A DNA stretch of 64,000 nt from Microtetraspora niveoalba (GCF_001570405.1 NZ_BBYM01000019.1:188323-252322); one strand, 5' to 3'; positions 43,232-52,959 are shown, counted from the first letter of the stretch. Numbers and translations are program-made. The notes: generated by a model from the sequence alone, not told the origin.

Positions 43232-44290
43232 TTGCCAGGCTTGCGCGATTTTGCGGACTTCAGTGGGGACCTTCCATCGCGGCGACGGCGCCCATGGCGT
43301 ACGGGCGTCGCCCTGGCAGGAGCGGGCGGCGTCGTCGCGCTCGCCGGGTTCGGCATCGTCCTCGGCGTCCTCGGCGGCACGGCGGGAAGTGGCGACGAGC
43401 GCCATGCCCCGAAGGACGGCGCACATCTCGGCGCGCTCGGCTCGGGACACGGCGCGGACGCCCTCGGCCGCGTACGCGGAGACCGAGGGACGGAGCGCGA
43501 CGGCACGCCGGGGGGCGCTCCGTTGGCGGGCGACGGCTCCGGCGTGACCGGAGGGGCCGGCGCGACCGGCGACGTGGACAGCGGCGGAGCCGTGACGGGC
43601 AGCCCCGCGGCTACCCCGTCCGCCGTCACTCCCTCGGGGGCCGGCGCCGCCGGAACGGGCGGCCTCGGCGTGAGCGTCCTTGGCCCCTCCGCCTCCGGTG
43701 GAACAGGACGCGCAGGAGCAGGACGTCTGGACACGGGTCCCCTGGAGACGGGCGACCTCGGAACCGGCCACTCGGGATCCGCGGGATCGCGGATGGACAC
43801 CCTCGCAAGAGAGGGCCGCGGTTCGGACGGCCGTGGTTCGGGCGGCCGCGGTTCGGGCGGCCGCGGTTCAGACGGGCGTTCAGACGCGCAAAGAACAGGC
43901 GGGCAGGGAACAGGCGCGCGCGGAATCGGCGGTCTGGTGTCGGACGGTCTCGGAGCGGAGGCGCGGATGGCGCCGGTGCCGTTCCCCCCTCCGCCGCCGG
44001 TCCGGGACTCCCGGGGCGGTGCGGGGCGGACGTCCCCCGGCACGGGAGGAGCGGCCCCGGAACGGACTCCCGCTCCTCCGAGGCCGACGGCGCCCACGAA
44101 GACGGCGGGCGCGGGAAGCGCCTCGAACACCGGAAAGCCGGAGACCGCACGGCGGACGCCCGCCCCCAAGCCGTCCCAGCGCACGGGACCGCGCGACCGC
44201 GCCGTCCCCGACCCCTGCGCCACGTTCCACGACCTGCGCCGGGACTACTGCTACCAGTTCCTCGACAGCCTCACCCTGCCCCGCCGCTGA
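43232..44290 (+). CDS. Single-span membrane protein, Gly/Arg-rich repeats and Cys-containing C-terminal tail
   Basis: A 352-residue protein. A basic N-terminus is followed by one membrane segment (about 25-49) and a long disordered Gly/Ala/Ser/Pro region. Four DNA units of 15 bp encode a GRGSD/GRGSG run near residues 194-216. The last 25 residues are different, ordered-looking and contain two cysteines (DPCATFHDLRRDYCYQFLDS, C329 and C340) that could form a disulfide. No family recognised. The start is TTG at 43232, with AAAGAG upstream; a second TTG at 43241 is possible. Confidence 0.6.
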   Translation: MPGLRDFADFSGDLPSRRRRPWRTGVALAGAGGVVALAGFGIVLGVLGGTAGSGDERHAPKDGAHLGALGSGHGADALGRVRGDRGTERDGTPGGAPLAGDGSGVTGGAGATGDVDSGGAVTGSPAATPSAVTPSGAGAAGTGGLGVSVLGPSASGGTGRAGAGRLDTGPLETGDLGTGHSGSAGSRMDTLAREGRGSDGRGSGGRGSGGRGSDGRSDAQRTGGQGTGARGIGGLVSDGLGAEARMAPVPFPPPPPVRDSRGGAGRTSPGTGGAAPERTPAPPRPTAPTKTAGAGSASNTGKPETARRTPAPKPSQRTGPRDRAVPDPCATFHDLRRDYCYQFLDSLTLPRR

Positions 44291-44443
44291 CCGGTCCCGT
44301 CACTCATACGGCGATCACTCCGGAGTCGGGCAGGACACGGCGGATCCGGCGGCCCCCCACCATGGCCCCCGGCCACGGCCGGGCGGACACCTCGGCCCGG
44401 GTCGGCGCCGCGGCCGGACCTGGGAGGAAGCGCTGCGACGCGG

Positions 44444-45931
44444 TTACGGGCGGGTGGAGCAGGCCGAGGAGGACTCGGGAGCGGCCGGGGGGCGGCCGAT
44501 GGTCGGCATGCCCAGGCTGACCGCGCGTCCGGTGTCCGGCGCGGCCTGCCGCGCCTCCCACGCGTCCCCCGCGCGCGTACGCCGTACCGAGACGACCTTG
44601 TCGGCGACGAGGTGGTGCGGGGCGGCGTAGGTGACCTCGGCGGTCACCATGTCGCCGGGGCGGGCGTCCACGGCCGCGAGGTGCACGAGGCGGTTGTCGG
44701 CGGCGCGGCCCGACAGGCGGCGGGTGGCGTCGTCCTTGCGGCCCTCGCCCTCGGCGATCAGCACTTCGAGGGTGCGGCCGACCTGCTTCTTGTTCTCCTC
44801 CCAGGAGATCTCCTCCTGGAGGGCCACCAGCCGCTCGTAACGCTCCTGGACGACGGCCTTGGGCACCTGGTCCTCCATCGTCGCCGCCGGAGTGCCCGGA
44901 CGGATGGAGTACTGGAACGTGAAGGCGTTGGCGAACCGGGACGCGCGCACGACGTCGAGGGTCTGCTGGAAGTCCTCCTCGGTCTCGCCGGGGAAGCCCA
45001 CGATGATGTCGGTCGAGATGGCGGCGTCGGGCATGGCGGCCCTGACCCGGTCGATGATGCCGAGGTAGCGCTCGGCCCGGTACGACCGGCGCATGGCCTT
45101 CAGCACCCGGTCGGACCCCGACTGCAGGGGCATGTGGAGCTGGTGCATCACGTTCGGCGTCTCGGCCATCGCGTGGATGACGTCGTCGGTGAACGCCGCC
45201 GGGTGGGGCGAGGTGAAGCGGACCCGCTCCAGCCCGTCGATCTCGCCGCAGGCGCGCAGCAGCTTGCCGAACGCGAGCCGGTCGCCGAACTCGACCCCGT
45301 AGGTGTTGACGTTCTGTCCCAGGAGCGTGATCTCCAGGACGCCCTGGTCGACGAGGGTGCGGACCTCGTTCAGGATGTCACCGGGCCTGCGGTCCTTCTC
45401 CTTGCCGCGCAGCGACGGCACGATGCAGAACGTGCAGGTGTTGTTGCAGCCGACGGAGATGGCGACCCAGGCCGCGTAGGGCGACTCGCGCCTGGTCGGC
45501 AGCGTCGAGGGGAAGGTCTCCAGCGAGTCCTTGATCTCGACCTGCGCCTCGTGGGCGACGCGGGCGCGCTCCAGCAGCACCGGGAGCGAGCCGATGTTGT
45601 GCGTGCCGAAGACGACGTCCACCCACGGGGCCTTGCGGACGATCTCGCCCTGGTCCTTCTGGGCGAGGCAGCCGCCGACGGCGATCTGCATGCCCTCCCG
45701 GGCCATCTTGATCGGCCGCAGGTGCCCGAGGTTGCCGTAGAGCCGGTTGTCCGCGTTCTCCCGCACGGCGCAGGTGTTGAACACGACGACGTCCGCCGTC
45801 TCCCCCTCGGGGGCGCGGACGTATCCGGCGTCCTCCAGCAGCCCGGACAGGCGCTCGGAGTCGTGCACGTTCATCTGGCACCCATAGGTCCGTACCTCGT
45901 ACGTGCGGGCGCCTGCTTCGGTGACAGTCAT
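44444..45931 (-). CDS. miaB: tRNA-2-methylthio-N6-dimethylallyladenosine synthase
   Basis: A 495-residue radical-SAM methylthiotransferase. The N-terminal UPF0004 domain carries [22 protein letters not shown] and GGCLAQKD cysteines; the radical-SAM motif is [15 protein letters not shown]; a C-terminal TRAM domain ends near residue 455. It adds the methylthio group to i6A37 made by MiaA. The ATG at 45931 is chosen over far-upstream codons. The last 35 residues are a proline/serine-rich tail beyond the TRAM domain. Confidence 0.95.
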   Translation of the reverse strand: MTVTEAGARTYEVRTYGCQMNVHDSERLSGLLEDAGYVRAPEGETADVVVFNTCAVRENADNRLYGNLGHLRPIKMAREGMQIAVGGCLAQKDQGEIVRKAPWVDVVFGTHNIGSLPVLLERARVAHEAQVEIKDSLETFPSTLPTRRESPYAAWVAISVGCNNTCTFCIVPSLRGKEKDRRPGDILNEVRTLVDQGVLEITLLGQNVNTYGVEFGDRLAFGKLLRACGEIDGLERVRFTSPHPAAFTDDVIHAMAETPNVMHQLHMPLQSGSDRVLKAMRRSYRAERYLGIIDRVRAAMPDAAISTDIIVGFPGETEEDFQQTLDVVRASRFANAFTFQYSIRPGTPAATMEDQVPKAVVQERYERLVALQEEISWEENKKQVGRTLEVLIAEGEGRKDDATRRLSGRAADNRLVHLAAVDARPGDMVTAEVTYAAPHHLVADKVVSVRRTRAGDAWEARQAAPDTGRAVSLGMPTIGRPPAAPESSSACSTRP

Positions 45932-46431
45932 CTCAACCAACAAGGGTAGGCGCTTCGGCGACCCCGGAACGCCTCCACCGGCCCGTCCCGGACGGGACGA
46001 CGGCGCTCCAATCCGCGCGGCCCGACGGCGGCCCGACAATGGCCGGAAACAGGCGGTCAAAGGATCATGTGCGGCCCGTTTCCGGCCCCTCCCCCTTTGC
46101 GCGACTCCCGCCCGCCGGGCCCGCGTCCCGGCGGCGCCCCAAGCGAGCCCGGGTGAACGGCGAAGCGCGCCTCATTCCCCTCGATTCGCGCGGCGTGTAA
46201 CCGGGTCGCATTCACCCCGGTCGCGCGGCGCGGCATCCGGCCGCATTGACCGCAGTCACGGGCGCGCCGCCCGATTCGGGATCTTGGTCACCTGCCCCTT
46301 GCGACCGGTCATGGCGCTACGAGAAGATCTCCGAACGACTTTGGGCCAGAAGATGACACCCATTACGGGTTGGCACCATTTTGGTCACATTTCCCTCACG
46401 CATTGAGAAATGACGATATGAGGAGGCTGTG
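45932..46431. other. Intergenic region between divergent miaB and the APC permease
   Basis: About 500 bp with no gene on either strand. It contains an inverted repeat at 46041-46087 and, from about 46320 onward, lower-GC sequence that should include the permease promoter. No riboswitch family was recognised. Confidence 0.45.
46041..46087. repeat. 10-bp inverted repeat upstream of the APC permease
   Basis: GGCCGGAAAC (46041-46050) and GTTTCCGGCC (46078-46087) are exact inverse complements 27 bases apart. They lie about 345 bp before the permease start. It may be an operator pair or the base of a structured leader. Confidence 0.4.
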
Positions 46432-47838
46432 GTGCAGCCCCAGGAGAATGTCGAGCAGTTCGGATACCGGCAGGAATTACGCCGCCGCATCGGGCTGAGC
46501 GACCTGGTGTTCTACGGTCTGATCTTCATGGTGCCGATCGCGCCGTTCGCGATTTTCGGCAACGTATTCCACATCTCCAAGGGGATGCCCGCCCTCACGT
46601 ACGCCATCGGGATGGTCGCGCTGCTGTTCACGGCGGCCTCCTACGCGCAGATGGTCAAGGCGTTCCCGCTGTCCGGATCGGTCTACAACTACGCCGGTCG
46701 CGGCATCGCCGCCCCCATCGGTTTCATGACGGGATGGGCGATCCTGCTCGACTACATCCTCGCCCCGGGCCTGCTTTACCTGGTGGCGTCGATCGCCATG
46801 AACGCCTCCGTTCCGGCGGTGCCGGTCGCGGTGTGGCTGGTCTTCTTCGTGGTGGTCAACACGGTCATCAACATGCGCGGCATCCGGATGACCATCTCGC
46901 TCACCAAGGCGCTGATCACGGTCGAACTGGTCGTGCTGGGCCTGTTCCTCGCGGCGGGCGTCTGGGCGCTCATGCAGGGCAAGGGCCGCGGGTTCAGCCT
47001 CACGCCGCTGTTCAACCCGGACACGTTCTCCTGGCCCGTCGTGTTCGGCGCGGTCTCCGTCGCCGTCCTGTCCTTCCTCGGGTTCGACGGCATCAGCATG
47101 CTGGTCGAGGAGGCCAAGGGCGGCTCCGCGCAGGTCGGCAAGGCCATGCGGCTGGCGCTGATCCTGGCCGGCGTGCTGTTCATCGTCCAGGTGTGGGTCG
47201 CCGCGCTGCTGGTCCCCGACCCGGCCGGCCTGCTGGCCAACGGCGACCAGGCGGGCACCGCCTTCTACGACACGGCGGAGGTGGCCGGAGGAAGCTGGCT
47301 CGCGCACCTCACGTCCACCGCGACGGCCGTCTCCTGGGGCCTCGCCGACACGATGGTGGCGCAGGTGGCCGTGTCCCGGCTCCTCTACGCCATGGCGCGC
47401 GACCGGCAGCTCCCGTCCTTCCTGGCCAAGGTGTCGGTCAAGCATTCGGTGCCGACCAACGCCATCCTCTTCGTCGCCGCGCTGTCCATCGTCCTCGGCC
47501 TGTGGATGTCGAACCGCGCCGACGGCGTGGACCTGCTCAGCAGCCTGATCAACATGGGCGCGCTGATCGCCTTCATCGTGCTGCACATCTCGGTGATCAC
47601 GCACTATGTGGTCCGCCGCAAGTCGACCGACTACTGGGCGCACCTGGTCATGCCGCTCATCGGCATGGCGATCCTGATCTTCGTCGTCGTGAACGCCAAC
47701 ATCCTGGCCCAGAAGGTGGGCCTGATCTGGCTCGCCATCGGCGCCGTGGTGCTGCTCGTCCTGTACCTCAGGGGACGCCGGCCGGCGCCGGCCGGCCTGG
47801 CCGCGACGGGCGAGCACGTGATGGAGGAGCAGCGATGA
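46432..47838 (+). CDS. APC superfamily amino acid permease
   Basis: A 468-residue transporter with 12 predicted membrane segments. Family features: LSDLVFYGLIFMVPIAPFAIFG, SYAQMVKAFPLSGSVYNYAGR in segments 1-3, FLGFDGISMLVEEAKGG, and AVSRLLYAMARDRQLPSFLAKV. It imports an amino acid or amine with protons or by exchange. AGGAGG (46421-46426) is five bases before the GTG at 46432 and only two before the GTG at 46429, so the later codon is preferred. The stop overlaps the GOLPH3-like gene in an ATGA. Confidence 0.9.
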   Translation: MQPQENVEQFGYRQELRRRIGLSDLVFYGLIFMVPIAPFAIFGNVFHISKGMPALTYAIGMVALLFTAASYAQMVKAFPLSGSVYNYAGRGIAAPIGFMTGWAILLDYILAPGLLYLVASIAMNASVPAVPVAVWLVFFVVVNTVINMRGIRMTISLTKALITVELVVLGLFLAAGVWALMQGKGRGFSLTPLFNPDTFSWPVVFGAVSVAVLSFLGFDGISMLVEEAKGGSAQVGKAMRLALILAGVLFIVQVWVAALLVPDPAGLLANGDQAGTAFYDTAEVAGGSWLAHLTSTATAVSWGLADTMVAQVAVSRLLYAMARDRQLPSFLAKVSVKHSVPTNAILFVAALSIVLGLWMSNRADGVDLLSSLINMGALIAFIVLHISVITHYVVRRKSTDYWAHLVMPLIGMAILIFVVVNANILAQKVGLIWLAIGAVVLLVLYLRGRRPAPAGLAATGEHVMEEQR

Positions 47839-48473
47839 ACCGGCCGCCGCTCTATCACGACCTCTATCTGATCGCCCACGACCAGACCGGGAAGCCGCTG
47901 GTCCACCTGTCCTCGCTGAGCGTCGGACTGGCGGGCGCGGTGCTGCTCGACCTGGCCCTGAGCGGTCGCCTGGACATCACCCAGGGCCGGCTCGCGGTGT
48001 ACGACCGCAGCCCGATCGGCGACATGATCGCCGACAGCCTCGTCCCGGTGATCCTCAAGGATCGCGACAACCGGGACACCAGGTTCTGGATCAAGAAGGT
48101 GGCCGAGGACGTCTACGACCGCGCCTGCGGCGGCCTGGTCGCCGCGGGCGTCCTCACCAAGGTGACCCGGCGCCGCATGGGCGTGATGGCGCAGACCCGA
48201 TACCAGCCCGCCGACATCGCCCCCGTCGTACGGGCTCGCGCCGGGGTGCGGGGCGCGGCCGAGACCGGCGAGCAGGCGGACGCGCGGTGCGCCGCGCTGT
48301 GCGGCCTGGTGGGCGTGCTGCGGCTGGAGGGGGCGCTCCACCTCGCCCAGCCGTCCGGCCAGCTCGTCGGCCGCCTGCGCGCCATCGCCCGGGAGTACCC
48401 GCGTCCGGTCAACGAGGTCATCGGCGTCGTCGAGACCCTCATCACCGAGAACGCGATCGCCCTCTACCGCTGA
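47835..48473 (+). CDS. GOLPH3/VPS74 (GPP34) family protein
   Basis: A 212-residue protein of the GPP34 fold: LYHDLYLIAHDQTGKP opening, GLAGAVLLDLALSGRLDI, DRSPIGDMIADSL and the C-terminal LCGLVGVLRLEGAL and VIGVVETLITENAI. Eukaryotic members bind phosphoinositides and sort glycosyltransferases; bacterial members are of unknown role. Its ATG overlaps the permease stop, so the two are translationally coupled. It may help place or stabilise the permease at the membrane; this is inference. Confidence 0.88.
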   Translation: MNRPPLYHDLYLIAHDQTGKPLVHLSSLSVGLAGAVLLDLALSGRLDITQGRLAVYDRSPIGDMIADSLVPVILKDRDNRDTRFWIKKVAEDVYDRACGGLVAAGVLTKVTRRRMGVMAQTRYQPADIAPVVRARAGVRGAAETGEQADARCAALCGLVGVLRLEGALHLAQPSGQLVGRLRAIAREYPRPVNEVIGVVETLITENAIALYR

Positions 48474-48486
48474 CCCCGCCGACCCA

Positions 48487-48518
48487 GGACAATCCCCCTC
48501 GAACAGGGACAATGTCCC
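48487..48518 (+). promoter_or_regulatory. Candidate response-regulator binding repeats
   Basis: GGACAAT occurs at 48487 and 48507, 20 bp apart (two helical turns), and the second lies in the near-palindrome GGGACAATGTCCC (48506-48518). They precede the histidine kinase start by about 55-85 bp, where an autoregulating LuxR-type regulator could bind. Confidence 0.35.
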
Positions 48519-48570
48519 ATTCTTCCTGGCAGGATCGTCGCTACTCTGAAGGGGCGATCAGGGAGGTCAC

Positions 48571-50688
48571 GTGCGGCGTGCGGCATGGCCCGTCTGCGCG
48601 GTCACACTCCTGCTGGTCACCGCGGCCCTCGTCCTGGGCGTACACAACGGGATGGGACCGCTCTCCCAGAGCCACCTGCTCTTCGTCGCCGCGTACGGCG
48701 TCGTGGGCGGGCTCATCGGCGCGCGGCGGCCGGGCAACACGATCGGCCTCGTCATGGCGGCCGGCGGCCTGTGCTTCGCCCTCCTCGACGCCTTCGGCCA
48801 GTACGCGATCTACGCGCGGGGCGCCGGAGCGCCGCTCGCCCGGGCCGCGGCCTGGCCGCAGACCTGGCTGTGGGTCCCGGCCAACCTCACGATCGCCGCG
48901 ATCCCGCTCTTCTTCCCCGCCGGACGGCTCCCCTCGCCGCGCTGGCGGCCGCCGCTCCGCGCCCTGGTCGTGGTCGCCCTGGCCTCGATGGCGCTGAGCG
49001 CCGTACGACCCGGCCCCAACGACCAGGCGGGGCTCGGCACGGCCGTGGTCAACCCGCTCGGCGTGCCCGCGCTGGCGGACCTCTCCCGGGCCGTCGACCC
49101 GTTCATGACGGTGCTCTGCGGCGTCCTCTTCGTCGCCGGCGCGATCGACCTCCTCCGCCGCACCAGGCGGGCCGGACGGCGGGAGCGCGACCAGCTCAAG
49201 TGGCTGGTGTACGCGGCCGGGCTGGCCGGGCTCATCGTCGTCGCCCGCCTGATCGCCGGGCTCACCGACGACGTACCGGGACTCGTCTGGCCGGCGAGCA
49301 GCACGATCTGGGAGCTGGTGGGGACGCTGGGCGCCGTTCTCGTGCCGGTCTCGGTCGGCGTGGCCGTGCTCCAGCACAGGCTGCTCGACATCGACCTGGT
49401 CATCAACCGCACGTTCGTGTACCTCCTGCTCTCCGGATGCGTCGTCGGCGGGTACGTCCTGACGGTCGCCTACCTCGGCGCGATCTTCCGCTCCGAGGGC
49501 GCGCTGCCGGTCTCGATCGTGGCCGCCGGGGTGGTCGCGCTGGTCTTCGCGCCGCTGCGGGACCGCGTCCAGCGCTCCATCAACCTGGTCATGTACGGCA
49601 GGCGCGACGATCCGTACGCCGCGCTCGCGCTGCTGGGCAGGCGGCTGGAGGAGACGGCGGAGCCGTCGGCCGTGCTGGCGGCGGTGGCCCGCTCCGTGGC
49701 CGAGGCGCTGCGGCTGCCGCACGTCGCGGTGGAGGTGGCCGGCGGCCCGTCGCACGCGCACGGCGCACCCGCCCCCGATCCCGTACGGCTCCCGCTCGTC
49801 TATCACAACGAGCCCGTCGGCGAGCTGGTCCTGTCCCCGAGGCCCGGAGAGAGCGGGTTCGGCGCCAGGGACCGCCGCGTACTCGCCGACCTGGCCAGGC
49901 AGACGGGCGTCGCCGTCCACTCCGTACGGCTGTCCGCCGACCTGCGCCGGTCACGCGAGCGCCTGGTCATCGCCAGGGAGGAGGAGCGCCGCAGGCTCCG
50001 CCGGGACCTCCACGACGGCCTCGGCCCCACGCTGGCCGCGCTCACCATGCGGGCGGAGGCCGTACAGGACCTCGTCTCGGACGCGGCGGCGAAGGCGATG
50101 CTGGAGGAGATCATGGGCGACGCGCAGGCCGCCATGGCGGACGTCCGCACGCTGGTGGACGGGCTGCGGCCGCCCGCTCTCGACACCCTCGGCCTCCTCG
50201 GCGCGATCCGCTCGCACGTCGCCGGCGTGCCCGGGAGCGTGGGGGCGCGGCTGGACGTGCGGGTGGAGTCCGCCGGAGAGCTGCCCGCCCTGCCCGCAGC
50301 GGTGGAGGTCGCCGCGTTCCGGATCGCCGTGGAGGCGCTGGCCAACGTGCGCGGCCACTCCGGGGCCGCGCACGCGCGGGTGCGCCTGTCCGTGGCCGGC
50401 GGGAGCCTGGTCCTGGAGGTCACCGACGACGGGCGGGCCGCGTCGGCCCCGGAGGCCGGCGCGCCGGCGGGAGCGGGCGTCGGCGTCGGCGCGGGCGTGG
50501 GGACGGCGTCGATGCGGGAGCGGGCGGCCGAGCTGGGCGGGTCGTGCGTGATCGAACCGCGTGCCGAGGGCGGCACCCGGGTGCGGGCCGAGCTGCCCCT
50601 CGGCGCCGGAGGAGCCGGCCCGGGACACCGGGAGGCGACGGAAGGAGAATCGGAGAGCGATGAAGCCGATCCGCGTGCTGCTCGTTGA
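48571..50688 (+). CDS. NarL-type sensor histidine kinase
   Basis: A 705-residue kinase. The N-terminal half (about 1-330) has about eight membrane segments. A GAF-like domain (about 350-465) is followed by the HisKA_3 helix with H481 in EERRRLRRDLHDGLG and a HATPase domain (EALANVRGHSGAAH near 590, then VTDDGRA and MRERAAELGG). The GTG start has GGGAGG upstream. It overlaps the response-regulator gene by 29 bases, showing coupling. Confidence 0.9.
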   Translation: MRRAAWPVCAVTLLLVTAALVLGVHNGMGPLSQSHLLFVAAYGVVGGLIGARRPGNTIGLVMAAGGLCFALLDAFGQYAIYARGAGAPLARAAAWPQTWLWVPANLTIAAIPLFFPAGRLPSPRWRPPLRALVVVALASMALSAVRPGPNDQAGLGTAVVNPLGVPALADLSRAVDPFMTVLCGVLFVAGAIDLLRRTRRAGRRERDQLKWLVYAAGLAGLIVVARLIAGLTDDVPGLVWPASSTIWELVGTLGAVLVPVSVGVAVLQHRLLDIDLVINRTFVYLLLSGCVVGGYVLTVAYLGAIFRSEGALPVSIVAAGVVALVFAPLRDRVQRSINLVMYGRRDDPYAALALLGRRLEETAEPSAVLAAVARSVAEALRLPHVAVEVAGGPSHAHGAPAPDPVRLPLVYHNEPVGELVLSPRPGESGFGARDRRVLADLARQTGVAVHSVRLSADLRRSRERLVIAREEERRRLRRDLHDGLGPTLAALTMRAEAVQDLVSDAAAKAMLEEIMGDAQAAMADVRTLVDGLRPPALDTLGLLGAIRSHVAGVPGSVGARLDVRVESAGELPALPAAVEVAAFRIAVEALANVRGHSGAAHARVRLSVAGGSLVLEVTDDGRAASAPEAGAPAGAGVGVGAGVGTASMRERAAELGGSCVIEPRAEGGTRVRAELPLGAGGAGPGHREATEGESESDEADPRAAR

Positions 50689-51310
50689 CGACCACGCCGC
50701 GTTCCGCGCCGGGCTGCGCGCGCTGCTGCGGGCGGTGGAGGACGTGGAGGTGGCCGACGAGGCCGCCAGCGGCGAGCAGGCCGTGGCCCTCGTGTCCGGG
50801 ACGCAGCCCGACGTCGTGCTGATGGATCTCGCGATGCCCGGCATGGGCGGCGTCGCGGCCACCGAGCGGATCGTGCGGGACCATCCCCACGTGCGGGTCC
50901 TCGTGCTCAGCATGTCCCACGACGACGACTCGGTGCTGGCCGCCGTACGCGCCGGGGCCAGGGGCTACGTGCTCAAGGGGGCGCGGCGGGCCGAGCTGGT
51001 CCGCTCGATCCAGGCCGTCGCCGAGGGCGAGGCCATCTTCGGCCCCGCCCTCGCGGCCCGGCTGACGGACTACTTCTCCCGGGGAACGGCCGGGGCGGGC
51101 GGGGAGGAGCGCTTCCCCGAGCTGACCCGGCGGGAGCGGGAGATCCTGGGCATGATCGCCTCCCATCTGACCAACCCGCAGATCGCGGCCCGGCTCAGCC
51201 TGAGCCAGAAGACGGTGCGCAACCACGTGTCGAGCATCTTCACCAAGCTGGGGGTCGCGGACCGGGCCGGGGCGATCATCCTGGCCAGGGAGTCCGGCCT
51301 CGGCGGCTGA
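50660..51310 (+). CDS. NarL/FixJ family response regulator
   Basis: A 216-residue regulator: receiver domain with phosphoacceptor D56 (VVLMDLAMPGMGG), conserved K in GYVLKGARRAEL, and a C-terminal LuxR helix-turn-helix (LTRREREILGMIASHLTNPQIAARLSLSQKTVRNHVSSIFTKL). GGAG before the ATG at 50660 sets the start within the kinase gene. It is the cognate partner of the upstream kinase. Confidence 0.93.
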   Translation: MKPIRVLLVDDHAAFRAGLRALLRAVEDVEVADEAASGEQAVALVSGTQPDVVLMDLAMPGMGGVAATERIVRDHPHVRVLVLSMSHDDDSVLAAVRAGARGYVLKGARRAELVRSIQAVAEGEAIFGPALAARLTDYFSRGTAGAGGEERFPELTRREREILGMIASHLTNPQIAARLSLSQKTVRNHVSSIFTKLGVADRAGAIILARESGLGG

Positions 51311-51319
51311 CGGGAGGAC

Positions 51320-51964
51320 TCAGGCGGCCCGCCAGGCGGCGATCGGCATGCGCAGCACCCTGACGCCCACCCAGCCGAACGCGGCGAGCTGGAACAGCGC
51401 CCCGATCGCCTGCACGTACGGCGCCTGGCCCATGGTCAGGAACGGCCCCACGACGCCCATCAGCGTCACCGGGGGCAACCACCACGGCCCCGCCTTGGCG
51501 AGGGCCAGGCCCGTCATCAGCGTGAGCACGCCCACGTGCGCGAGGAAGCCCGGCAGCAGCGTGCCGTAGACGAAGCCGCCGAGCGCGCCCGCCGCCTCCG
51601 TCACGCGTACGGCCTGCTCGGCCGGGACGGTCTGGGCCAGGGCGAGGTCGTAGAAGTCGGTCGTGAAGAGCGCGACCGCGCTGGCCGCGCCGGCCAGCCC
51701 GATCGCGGCGCCGACGTTCCCGGTCCGCGGCATCCGGGCGCGCAGCAGGTGCGCGAGCCCGAGGATCGCGGGGATCATGGCGATCGTGCCCCATTGGAAG
51801 AGCAGGGCGCTCACCTGCACCTGCGCCGGCCGACCGGCGAACACGGCCGGCTCGTGGGCCGCGCCCGGCGGCGAGGTGAGGAACGCCAGGAACTCCAGCA
51901 CCGGCCAGGCCAGCATCGCGGCCCCGGCGACGTTCCTCCGGAACAGATCCGGTTCTCTCAACAT
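51320..51964 (-). CDS. Multi-span membrane protein of unknown function (DUF4386-like)
   Basis: A 214-residue protein with about six hydrophobic segments (for example WPVLEFLAFLTS, WGTIAMIPAILGLAHLL, GAAIGLAGAASAVALFTT, VGVLTLMTGLALA). The pattern resembles the DUF4386 family of small actinobacterial membrane proteins, but the assignment is tentative. It is convergent with the response-regulator gene, only nine bases away, and divergent from the glutamate transporter operon. Confidence 0.65.
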   Translation of the reverse strand: MLREPDLFRRNVAGAAMLAWPVLEFLAFLTSPPGAAHEPAVFAGRPAQVQVSALLFQWGTIAMIPAILGLAHLLRARMPRTGNVGAAIGLAGAASAVALFTTDFYDLALAQTVPAEQAVRVTEAAGALGGFVYGTLLPGFLAHVGVLTLMTGLALAKAGPWWLPPVTLMGVVGPFLTMGQAPYVQAIGALFQLAAFGWVGVRVLRMPIAAWRAA

Positions 51965-52189
51965 CGGTGAATCACCACTTCCACAGCTCCTTCACGGGTC
52001 TCCGGCCGCTCGCCGACAGGGCGGTCGCGGCGGATCCAGGGAAGCGCGGCCCCGTCCCGGGACGGATGAGCCGCGGGCCCGCGATGACCGGGAGGAATGT
52101 CCCGGCGTGCGGGGCCCTCGGAAGCCTGTGATCTGATCGGTACCGGGACTTAGTGACTTGGCGACGTTGACCCCCGTACGTTGTCCACC

Positions 52190-52945
52190 ATGACAGAGCC
52201 TGGTGACCTCGGCCCGCTTGTCAGCCTGCAAGGCGTCAACAAGAGCTTCGGCACACTCCATGTCCTCAAGGACATCAACCTGAGCGTCGCGCGCGGCGAG
52301 GTCGTCGTGGTCATCGGGCCGTCCGGCGGCGGCAAGTCCACGCTGTGCCGCCTGGTCAACCGGCTGGAGACCATCGACTCGGGGTCGATCACCTTCGACG
52401 GCCAGGAGCTTCCCGCCGAGGGCAAGGCGCTGGCCCGGTTCCGATCGGACGTCGGGATGGTGTTCCAGTCCTTCAACCTCTTCTCCCACAAGACGATCCT
52501 GGAGAACGTCACGCTCGGGCCGATCAAGGTCCGCAGGATCTCCAAGGAGGCGGCGGAGAAGCGCGGCATGGAGTTGCTCGAACGGGTCGGCATCGCCTCG
52601 CAGGCCGCGAAGTACCCCGCCCAGCTCTCCGGAGGCCAGCAGCAGCGCACGGCCATCGCCCGCGCGCTGGCCATGGATCCCAAGATGATCCTCTTCGACG
52701 AGCCGACCTCCGCGCTCGACCCCGAGATGGTCCAGGAGGTGCTCGACGTCATGACCGGCCTGGCCCGCGACGGCATGACGATGATGGTCGTCACGCACGA
52801 GATGGGGTTCGCCCGCCGGGCCGCCAACCGCGTCGTGTTCATGGCCGGCGGCGAGGTCGTCGAAGAGGCCGAGCCCGACGAGTTCTTCGACAACCCTCGG
52901 ACCGACCGGGCCAGGGACTTCCTTTCCAAGATCCTCACGCACTGA
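52190..52945 (+). CDS. gluA: Glutamate-type polar amino acid ABC transporter ATPase
   Basis: A 251-residue ATPase: Walker A GPSGGGKST, LSGGQQQRTAIARALAMDP, Walker B ILFDEPTSALDPEMV and switch histidine VTHEMGFARRAA, all typical of GlnQ/GluA. It drives uptake of glutamate or a related polar amino acid. The ATG at 52190 (MTEPGDLG) is preferred over the TTG three codons earlier; no strong ribosome-binding site is seen. It is the first gene of a four-gene operon. Confidence 0.92.
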   Translation: MTEPGDLGPLVSLQGVNKSFGTLHVLKDINLSVARGEVVVVIGPSGGGKSTLCRLVNRLETIDSGSITFDGQELPAEGKALARFRSDVGMVFQSFNLFSHKTILENVTLGPIKVRRISKEAAEKRGMELLERVGIASQAAKYPAQLSGGQQQRTAIARALAMDPKMILFDEPTSALDPEMVQEVLDVMTGLARDGMTMMVVTHEMGFARRAANRVVFMAGGEVVEEAEPDEFFDNPRTDRARDFLSKILTH

Positions 52946-52959
52946 TCACGCGATCCTCC

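Noticed and set aside
43225-44223. Minus-strand proline-rich 332-residue frame opposite the 43232 gene
   Set aside because: No start signal and proline/arginine shadow composition; the plus frame has a membrane segment and ordered C-terminal tail.
45932-46431. A riboswitch ahead of the APC permease
   Set aside because: An inverted repeat is present but no known aptamer consensus could be recognised by eye.
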